64,000 nucleotides of DNA from positions 62,001 to 126,000 of the forward strand of contig NZ_CAKTVU010000003.1 of the NCBI RefSeq assembly GCF_934630535.1, written 5' to 3'. The notes under the pieces were generated by a model, which worked only from the letters and a program-made list of their open reading frames with translations, was not told where the DNA came from and did not search any database. Position 1 is the first letter of the stretch, and each line of letters begins with the position of its first letter. The stretch comes from an uncultured Senegalimassilia sp. (lineage in GTDB: Bacteria > Actinomycetota > Coriobacteriia > Coriobacteriales > Eggerthellaceae). A program made the translations under genes and the position numbers. Below are positions 36,176-42,969 of this stretch, in pieces.

Positions 36176-37102
36176 ATGCAAGGTTTGACGCTTTGCGCGA
36201 TCTGCTTGCTTGCCGTTGCGGCGGGGTTGGCGGTTTACGAGGCGCTTAACGCTTGGGCGGGAGTGAAGGAGCGAAGGCATATGCCGGCATGGGTGAAGCC
36301 CGAACAGGAGGGCGGCGGCGCATCGCGGCATCTTGCCCGTGAGGGGATGGCGCGTTTGCGGGAGCGTGCCGTGACGGCGCTGGCGGGCTTCGCCCCGCTT
36401 TCGATGAGGGAACGGGAGCGGTCAAGGGAGCGGCTTCGAGTCGCGGGCATAGCCCTGGAACCTGAAACGTGGCGTTGCGCGTGCTTTGCCGCGGTTTCGG
36501 GTTGCGTGCTCGTAGCCGTTGCGGCGTGTGCCGCATTGCATGTGACGCCGGTGGCCTTCGTCTTCGCCGTCGGCGGAGCGGGGTTTGCGGGCTGCGGAGG
36601 CTTGCAGCTGTACTTGCGCTCCAAGCGTCAAGCGCGTCGTGCTGCCATCGATGCCGGATTGCCCGATGCCATGGAGCTTCTTGGTGTGGCGATCGCCGCC
36701 GGTTCTCCGGTTGAGCAGTGCTTTCGTCAGGTCGCCGAAAGCTTGAACGGCCCGCTTGCCGATGAGTTCCGCCTGGTGGATCAAGAGGTCAACTTGTTGG
36801 GGCATTCCCGTGCGAAGGCGCTTTCCAATCTTGCGCAACGCTGCGCAAGCCAGGAGGTTACCGCGTTCGCCGCTCAGCTGACCCAGGCGATAGAGCAAGG
36901 CGCATCGGTGGCGCAGGGACTTGCAAACCAAGCGGCGCTTGCCCGTTCGCGCGCCCAGGCCGCGGTGCTCGAGCATATCAGGAAGATGCCGACGAAGCTT
37001 GACGTGGTGCTGTCCGTTTGCTTCCTGCCGCCAACCACGTTGCTGGTGCTCGTTCCCACGGTCGTCGATTTGCTGGCGTTTCTAGGAGGTGGACTGGCTT
37101 GA
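36176..37102 (+). CDS. tadC: Tad pilus platform protein TadC (module 2)
   Basis: This 308-residue protein has an N-terminal anchor, two central membrane segments and the F-domain signature IDAGLPDAMELLGVAIAAGS, followed by ARSRAQAAVLEHIRKMPTKL and a terminal hydrophobic stretch. AAGAGGTG precedes the ATG. It closes the core of module 2. Confidence 0.86.
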   Translation: MQGLTLCAICLLAVAAGLAVYEALNAWAGVKERRHMPAWVKPEQEGGGASRHLAREGMARLRERAVTALAGFAPLSMRERERSRERLRVAGIALEPETWRCACFAAVSGCVLVAVAACAALHVTPVAFVFAVGGAGFAGCGGLQLYLRSKRQARRAAIDAGLPDAMELLGVAIAAGSPVEQCFRQVAESLNGPLADEFRLVDQEVNLLGHSRAKALSNLAQRCASQEVTAFAAQLTQAIEQGASVAQGLANQAALARSRAQAAVLEHIRKMPTKLDVVLSVCFLPPTTLLVLVPTVVDLLAFLGGGLA

Positions 37103-37141
37103 GATGGTTTCGACGGGCGGCTCATGGAGAGGGGGCGGGCG

Positions 37142-39742
37142 ATGATGAGGCAGGGGCGTAAAGTCGCAACGCGGTTTTGTAGGAGTCGCGTTCGCGGATC
37201 GGGCGACGTGTCGGCGGGAGATGGGCGCGTGCTCACGCGCCGCGGCTTCGTGTTCGGTCTAGGGGCGCTTGCCGTTGGACTGATTATGTACAACCCTCGA
37301 ATGGCTTTCGCTGACGAGCCTTGGTGGGATGGGTCCTTGATATTCCGAGGGCATGGCGCATGGTATGCCAGCAGGTTTTGGAAAGAGGTCGGCTCGGTGC
37401 AGGCGGGAGCGGGTGCCGAGCAGGCGGGGAATATGTATACCGGCTTGCAGGTGGCGGCCAAAACGCCTTGGGTGGAATGGGATATCTCGGCGCGGCAGTT
37501 CATCAGGGCGGCTACTAAGATCACCATGGTATGCGATTTCACGACGGAGCTGTATTACCACATGAACGGCAAGCTTGAGATAGCATGCGGAAGCTATAAC
37601 GAGCTGAACGCCTCGTATAACCTGTGGCATACCGATTCGGGGGACGATACGCGCTTCACCTTGTACCACACCATCGACGATGAGCCTGAAGGGGGTGTAG
37701 AGGAGGATTCAAAGGTCGTCGTCATCGATAACGAGGCTGGGGCGGGCATCCATAGAGATGGCTGTCACGTGTGGACCGATTATCGCGAGTATCCCGGATC
37801 GAATTACTCAGTGTGGGTCCGTCGTATCGATCGCGATGCGATGCACGGGTTTCAATTGAGGTCGTGGTTTTGGAACTATTACTACTACGGGAAGGACTGG
37901 TATTACCAGCGCGCCGACGATCCCCCTATCGGCTTTTCCACGAAGTGGGTCAAGCAGCGCGCAAGGCGGGTAGGCATCGCAAGCGAAGCGCAATGGGCCG
38001 GCCGCGTGCTCGTCATCTCCCCGGCGACGGTGCCTTCGCTGCATCTTGGCGTCGAGGGCCCTTGGGCCGGCCAGGGGTGCAGCGTGCTCGCCGCCGCGTC
38101 CTCGACGAGGCACCATTGGATAGCGGTGGAGCACGAAGACGAGCTCTTTGCCGGAACGTTTCGCTTGGTGCCGGTTTGCGCTGGCGACAGCTCTCTTTCC
38201 CTCGGCCAGGCCGGCGGCGGGCCGCGTCTCGACCCAAGCGCGGCACAGCTCCAGCAGCTTGCGGAAGCCGATCGTGCGCAGGCGGTGTGGGTGCATGGGC
38301 GAGGGCCGTGTCAGTGGCTTTTCAACGATTGCTCCGGTATGGCGTTGGATCGCGTGGGGGCATCGCAGGAAAGCGGTGCTCAAGTGCAATTCCATTCGAA
38401 CGGCTATGCCGACGGGGAATGGGATAACGAATCGCATATGTGGCATCTTGCGGATGCTCGTTTCGGTACGGAGGATGGGGGCCCGTTCGATCTTGATGGC
38501 GCCGCGGATAGCTCTACGGCGGTTGTGGGCGCTTCGCTTTGCGTTCCCGATCCCCGGGTTGCGTTCAGGCCCGGAGGCGCGTCGGCCGATGCGGAAGGTA
38601 TCCGTTACGAGCATGCGTGGCTCGTCGACGATGGCCAAGGCGAGGCCGTCTCCGAGGTTCCCGAGGTCGTGGGCCGTGCATGCGTCTCCCTCGGCAGGGA
38701 ATGCTTGTGGCTCGATGCGCAGCCGGCGGCGAACATGGTGGGGACGCGCGGGCGCGCCGGGGCTTTATGCGCCGCCGATCTATCGGTTGAAGGGGGCGGC
38801 TTCGGGCTCGTGGCGCGTATCGCTTCGTCCGGGGCGTGGCGTGATGCTGCTGAAAAGGGAGCCGAGGCGCAAGCTCTGAGCATGAAGCTTGGCGGCGATG
38901 CAGCCTTGCGTTTCCATGTGCGCTATCGCGTGTGCGGTAAGGATGGGAACTGGTCGGAGTGGTTTCAGGATGGGCAGGAAGCGTCCTGCGGCGGGAGTCC
39001 TCTTCACGGTGTGAGCGCTCGAATCGTGCCAGCGGGGCTTCTTGAGGAAACAGGGCAGATGCTGCAGGTGCCCGAGCGCTTAGCGGGGAAGCGGCTGGTA
39101 TGCATCGTGCGTGCGACCACCGCGCACCTGCATGCTGCGTATCTGGGGTGCGCGGTGTCGAAGCCTTTGCACGTGGTGAACCCTTTCACCACGGTGCGCT
39201 ACTTCGTGGATGGCGAACGCGAGCCTTGCTGGACCGAGCGCGTTGATGAGTCGTCCTCGTACAGCGCTGCCCTCGATGCGCGCTCCGCCGCTTTAAAGCC
39301 AGGGTGCGTGTGTGTGAAGGGCTGGTTCACCGATGCTGCGTGCACCGTTCCGTTTGCGGATGGGACGGTGGTGCAGGGTGCGATGTTGGACCTGTTCGGG
39401 CGCAATGTCGCCGAGGTCCGCTACGCATTGACGGAGATGTCGCGGGAATTGTTCTCGCAGAGACGGTGCTTCGCCGAGAAGCAGCTTGAAACCGAGGTGG
39501 ACGGCGAATCGGTGTTGCCGCCTGTTCAAGAAGTCGTATATGGGGAGGTCCTGTCGTTTTCGCGACGTCCCAGCGTATGGTACGAGGCCGAGGGGCGTGC
39601 AAGGGAGGCGGTTGGCATCATCGGCGCATATGCCGACGCATCGGCGGCCCAGCCTCCGGCGCCGAAGCTGAAGGTGACATGCTCTACGACGGTGTATCTT
39701 GCATGGGCATTGCCAAGATACGAGGGCATCTGGGTTTCTTAG
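37142..39742 (+). CDS. Large Tat-exported protein with ricin-like beta-trefoil, candidate adhesin
   Basis: This 866-residue protein has a twin-arginine signal, LTRRGFVFGLGALAVGL, ending at MAFA near residue 57. Residues about 60-285 form a Trp/Tyr-rich domain I do not recognise. Residues about 288-438 resemble a ricin-type beta-trefoil. Its clearest unit is GMALDRVGASQESGAQVQFH..NG..., closing with MWHLA; two weaker units precede it. The remaining 425 residues contain about ten Cys and a segment (TVRYFVDGE..., VCVKGWFTDAACTVPFADG) like those of surface proteins. There is no sortase motif or C-terminal anchor. ATG 37142 has GGAGAGGGGG 7 bp upstream; ATG 37124 is possible. As last gene of the Tad block it may be a glycan-binding tip or secreted cargo. 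Confidence 0.65.
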   Translation: MMRQGRKVATRFCRSRVRGSGDVSAGDGRVLTRRGFVFGLGALAVGLIMYNPRMAFADEPWWDGSLIFRGHGAWYASRFWKEVGSVQAGAGAEQAGNMYTGLQVAAKTPWVEWDISARQFIRAATKITMVCDFTTELYYHMNGKLEIACGSYNELNASYNLWHTDSGDDTRFTLYHTIDDEPEGGVEEDSKVVVIDNEAGAGIHRDGCHVWTDYREYPGSNYSVWVRRIDRDAMHGFQLRSWFWNYYYYGKDWYYQRADDPPIGFSTKWVKQRARRVGIASEAQWAGRVLVISPATVPSLHLGVEGPWAGQGCSVLAAASSTRHHWIAVEHEDELFAGTFRLVPVCAGDSSLSLGQAGGGPRLDPSAAQLQQLAEADRAQAVWVHGRGPCQWLFNDCSGMALDRVGASQESGAQVQFHSNGYADGEWDNESHMWHLADARFGTEDGGPFDLDGAADSSTAVVGASLCVPDPRVAFRPGGASADAEGIRYEHAWLVDDGQGEAVSEVPEVVGRACVSLGRECLWLDAQPAANMVGTRGRAGALCAADLSVEGGGFGLVARIASSGAWRDAAEKGAEAQALSMKLGGDAALRFHVRYRVCGKDGNWSEWFQDGQEASCGGSPLHGVSARIVPAGLLEETGQMLQVPERLAGKRLVCIVRATTAHLHAAYLGCAVSKPLHVVNPFTTVRYFVDGEREPCWTERVDESSSYSAALDARSAALKPGCVCVKGWFTDAACTVPFADGTVVQGAMLDLFGRNVAEVRYALTEMSRELFSQRRCFAEKQLETEVDGESVLPPVQEVVYGEVLSFSRRPSVWYEAEGRAREAVGIIGAYADASAAQPPAPKLKVTCSTTVYLAWALPRYEGIWVS

Positions 39743-39747
39743 GCATG

Positions 39748-39780
39748 AAAAAAACGAGCCGCCTTCATGCGGCGGCTCGA
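39748..39780 (-). terminator. Terminator of the thrC / ModE-like operon
   Basis: On the minus strand CGAGCCGC pairs with GCGGCTCG (39755-39762 with 39772-39779) and is followed by TTTTTTT. It probably also ends the Tad block from the other side, although that strand lacks a T-tract. Confidence 0.8.
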
Positions 39781-39901
39781 TATGGGACTGCGGTGCGGAT
39801 GCGGGGCGCATGGCGGGATGCGCGGCAAGGCCGATTCGCCCAGCTTGCGCGTTGTCGTCGAAATCCCCCTTAGACGGCAACGCAAACGGGGCAGCTATCG
39901 G

Positions 39902-40252
39902 CTATTGACCGTCAACTTGCTTTTCGAAGCTGCTCTCGGCTTGCGCTTGAAGCTGCTCCTCGATGGTTTGGTATGCGGCAAGGATCTGCTCGCAATCTTC
40001 GGTCAGTCTGCTTCCGTGGGCGCCATCGCGGTAAAGAAGCTGCACGTCAAGGGCGGCTTCCGTATCTTTGATGATGCGCCACGCCTTGCTGTAGGCCATG
40101 CCCATGCTCTTGGCTGCGGCGTTCAGCGATCCGGTGTCGCGCACTCCGATGCACAGGCTGGCGATGCCGCGGCCGAACACCGAGTTGCTCTCCGTGTCGG
40201 GATTGACCACGGAGAGCCTCACGATCGGTTTTAGCTTGGTGAGTTTGCTCAT
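39902..40252 (-). CDS. ModE-like winged-helix regulator, DNA-binding domain only
   Basis: This 116-residue protein matches the N-terminal domain of ModE (LysR-type winged helix): FGRGIASLCIGVRDTGSLNAAAKSMGMAYSKAWRIIKDTEAAL, then LTEDCEQIL. The molybdate-binding MOP domains of full ModE are absent, so it either senses nothing itself or is a stand-alone regulator of the kind often seen beside metabolic genes. It follows thrC by 30 bp on the same strand and shares its terminator. The target is unknown. Confidence 0.75.
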   Translation of the reverse strand: MSKLTKLKPIVRLSVVNPDTESNSVFGRGIASLCIGVRDTGSLNAAAKSMGMAYSKAWRIIKDTEAALDVQLLYRDGAHGSRLTEDCEQILAAYQTIEEQLQAQAESSFEKQVDGQ

Positions 40253-40282
40253 GAAAAGTCCCTCGGTTCCCCTCGTGTGCTG

Positions 40283-41839
40283 CTATTCGTTGTCCAGGGC
40301 GGCGAGAAACCGCTCGGTCGCGTTCTCGATATCCTCGGTGGTGCCGTCGATGACTTCGGTGAACCTGATGGGCAGGCCGTCGAGCTCCGCCAAGCCGCGC
40401 GGCACATCGTGGTGGCCCGATTCGTCGGCGACCAGGTCGTTAAGGCCGCAGCCGGAAAGCGCGGCTACGTTTTCCGGCAGGGGTTGGCCGGGCTGCATGT
40501 CGTGCAGGGCGCGGTACACGTTGTTGCCGAACTTGGCCCAATGGGCGGTGCTGGCGATGAGCACGGGGTTTTCGCCGCGCAGGTTCTGTGCGGCACGGTA
40601 TGCCACGGCGGTATGCGGGTCGAGCAGGTAGTCGTGCTTGTCGAGCACCTCCTTGATGGTGCGCAGGCACTCGGCGTTGTCCACGCTGTCGGCGGCGAAG
40701 TGCTCGCGAACGGCCTTGAACGTGTCCTCGTCCACGCGGAAGCAGCGCTGCTGCTTCAGGTCCGCCATCCAGCCTGCGATCGCCTTGGGGTCGCGTCCCG
40801 TCAGCTCGAACAGCTGGCGCTCCAGGTTGGAGCTGACCAGGATGTCCATGGAAGGGGAGGGGGTCAGCACGAACGGGCGGTCGGACACGTCGTAGGTGCC
40901 GGTGTTGATGAAGTCGGTGAGCACGCGGTTCTCGTTGCTGGCGCAGTACAGCATGTCGATGGGCACGCCCATGCGCTTGGCGTAGTACGCGGCCAGGATG
41001 TTGCCGAAGTTGCCGGTAGGCACGCACACATCAAGCGCCGCGCCGGCTGCAAGCTTGCCGTCGGCGACCAGCTGCGAGTAGGCGGACACGTAGTACACCA
41101 CCTGCGGCAGCAGACGGCCCCAGTTGATGGAGTTGGCGCTGGAAAGGGAGACGCCGTGCTCGGAGATCAGCTTCTCGGCGAAGGCAGCGTCGCCGAACAC
41201 GTTCTTGGCGCCCGTCTGGCAATCGTCGAAGTTGCCGCGCACGCCCCACACGTTGACGTTGGATCCGCGCTGCGTGGCCATCTGACGGTACTGGATATCG
41301 CTCACTCCGCCATCGGGGTACATGACCGAGATGGAGACATGGGGCAGGTCGCGGAAGCCTTCGAGGGCGGCTTTGCCGGTATCTCCCGACGTTGCCACCA
41401 GGATAAGGAAATCGTGATCGAGCTTGCCCTGCTCGCGCAGCTGGGCAGCTGATGCGCTGAAGAAGCGCGGCAGGCACTGCAGCGCCATGTCCTTGAAGGC
41501 GCTGGTGGGGCCGTGCCACAGCTCAAGGACGTGGGTGTCGGCATCAAGGGAGGTGATGGGGCAGATGCGCTCGTCGTCGAAGTTGTCGCCATAGGCCTGG
41601 GCCATCAGCTCGTCGATAACTTGCTCGGGCAAATCGACGCCGAAGGCCTTGTAGATGCGCGCCGCGCGCTGCGCATAGGGCAGCTGCGCCAACTCGCAGA
41701 TCTCATCGAGCGTAAGCTCGGGGATATGCTGCGGAACGTACAGCCCGCCGCCGTCGGCTAGGCCGTTGATAACGGCTTCGGTGAATTCGACGGGCTCGTC
41801 GACGCATCCGCGCGTATCGATATAACGATTCTCTTGCAT
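40283..41839 (-). CDS. thrC: Threonine synthase
   Basis: This 518-residue PLP enzyme converts O-phosphohomoserine into threonine. The PLP lysine is Lys116 in GPTSAFKDMAL, and the phosphate-binding and PLP loops SGDTGKAALEGF and PTGNFGNILAAYY are present. The N-terminal DEPVEFTEAVINGLADGGGLYVP is typical of the long (E. coli/yeast-like) class. GAAGGAGG lies about 10 bp before the ATG. No other threonine genes are adjacent. Confidence 0.95.
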   Translation of the reverse strand: MQENRYIDTRGCVDEPVEFTEAVINGLADGGGLYVPQHIPELTLDEICELAQLPYAQRAARIYKAFGVDLPEQVIDELMAQAYGDNFDDERICPITSLDADTHVLELWHGPTSAFKDMALQCLPRFFSASAAQLREQGKLDHDFLILVATSGDTGKAALEGFRDLPHVSISVMYPDGGVSDIQYRQMATQRGSNVNVWGVRGNFDDCQTGAKNVFGDAAFAEKLISEHGVSLSSANSINWGRLLPQVVYYVSAYSQLVADGKLAAGAALDVCVPTGNFGNILAAYYAKRMGVPIDMLYCASNENRVLTDFINTGTYDVSDRPFVLTPSPSMDILVSSNLERQLFELTGRDPKAIAGWMADLKQQRCFRVDEDTFKAVREHFAADSVDNAECLRTIKEVLDKHDYLLDPHTAVAYRAAQNLRGENPVLIASTAHWAKFGNNVYRALHDMQPGQPLPENVAALSGCGLNDLVADESGHHDVPRGLAELDGLPIRFTEVIDGTTEDIENATERFLAALDNE

Positions 41840-42133
41840 GGGCTTGGCGCCTCCTTCGGCATTGCGAAAAGGGGGAATTATTCACGGTACGCATAATATT
41901 CCTGCGAAAGTACAGATGGAAGATGATTTTCCCGTTCTTCAGACAAACGATGGTTAACCGTGCATCCGTGCGCGAAGCAGCTCCGCGTGCATGCTGGCTG
42001 CAACGAAGTAAATGTGGTGAAACTTTGAAAAATTACCCTTAGCGTACAAAAAGTTGCCCAAAGCTTCCATTCAAAGTCACTATGAGGTAACATCCTTCTG
42101 TTGTATGCGTCTAACAAATGAAGGGAGAACATC
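41840..42133. other. 294-bp divergent control region between thrC and feoA
   Basis: No gene. The half nearest feoA is AT-rich (about 42000-42100) and should hold the feoA promoter. It contains ATTACCC and GAGGTAAC elements that resemble the arms of the palindrome upstream of feoB, but no clear dyad. Confidence 0.4.
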
Positions 42134-42424
42134 ATGGAGACTGCGATGACGAGCGCTGCGGCAAAGGCTGCACGAACTCCAAGCGTGTCCGTCCAGCAGA
42201 TGCCGCTTTCCTTTCTGAAAGAAGGCGAGTCCGCGCGTGTCGTCAAAGTGCGCGGGAAGGGCGACCTGCAACATCATCTGGAAAACCTTGGCTTTGTGGA
42301 AGGAGCCGAGATCAAGGTGGTTTCAGGCGTCGCGGGCGACCTGATCGTCTCCGTCAAAGGCGCCCAGGTGGCCATCGGCCGCCAAGCGGCGTCCCATATC
42401 ATCACCTCTGCGGCAACGGCGTAG
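42134..42424 (+). CDS. feoA: Ferrous iron transport protein A (first copy)
   Basis: This 96-residue protein has an SH3-like FeoA domain: PLSFLKEGESARVVKVRGKGDLQHHLENLGFVEGAEIKVV...GAQVAIGRQAASHIIT. An N-terminal extension of about 22 residues precedes it. FeoA is a cytoplasmic accessory that modulates FeoB. AAGGGAG lies upstream of the ATG. It is the first gene of the feo cluster. Confidence 0.9.
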   Translation: METAMTSAAAKAARTPSVSVQQMPLSFLKEGESARVVKVRGKGDLQHHLENLGFVEGAEIKVVSGVAGDLIVSVKGAQVAIGRQAASHIITSAATA

Positions 42425-42549
42425 CCGATCTGCCGGCACATGGGCGAACCCGGCCGCGGCGGCATAGCGCTGCGGCCGTTCGTGCGGTTGCCTTGCAGCC
42501 GCCGTCATACGAGCATGGAAAGAGCATAAGAAAGCGAGGATAGGGCTAC

Positions 42550-42786
42550 ATGGCCGAGATTCAGGGCAAAACGCTGCGCGATGTGCAGGTCGGCGAATCC
42601 GCTACGGTGCGCCGCCTGAGCGGAGAGGGCGCGCTTAAGCGTCACATCATGGACATGGGCATCACGAAAGGCGTTGGGGTGTACGTGCGCAAGGTGGCGC
42701 CGCTTGGAGACCCCATCGAGGTGACGGTCCGCGGTTACGAGCTGTCGCTGCGCAAAAGCGAGGCGGAGTGCATCCTCGTCGACTAG
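42550..42786 (+). CDS. feoA: Ferrous iron transport protein A (second copy)
   Basis: This 78-residue FeoA reads GKTLRDVQVGESATVRRLSGEGALKRHIMDMGITKGVGVYVRKVAPLGDPIEVTVRGYELSLRKSEA. It is the canonical compact form and differs clearly from the first copy. Two different FeoA proteins ahead of one FeoB is a pattern also known in clostridia and other anaerobes. The 125-bp gap after the first copy carries a GC-rich inverted repeat near 42452-42480 that might reduce read-through. Confidence 0.92.
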   Translation: MAEIQGKTLRDVQVGESATVRRLSGEGALKRHIMDMGITKGVGVYVRKVAPLGDPIEVTVRGYELSLRKSEAECILVD

Positions 42787-42864
42787 CGCGTACGCCGGCA
42801 TAGCAAGCCGGCGCATCGGAAATCGACGGGCAATGGCGCGAGTGCGCCGTTTTTTACCGGAATG

Positions 42865-42878
42865 AGTTACCAGTAACT
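42865..42878 (+). promoter_or_regulatory. Palindrome in the feoB promoter region, candidate metalloregulator site
   Basis: AGTTAC-CA-GTAACT is a perfect 6-bp-arm dyad about 92 bp before the feoB ATG, in the only AT-rich patch of this gap. Iron control by the DtxR-family protein encoded at 46556 is plausible but not shown. Confidence 0.45.
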
Positions 42879-42969
42879 AACTCAAAATGGCTTCTGACCT
42901 GGGACGATGCGAGATATCGAAACCCAAAGCACTGCAAGAAGCCGAATCGATTCGCAAGAAAGGTAGATC

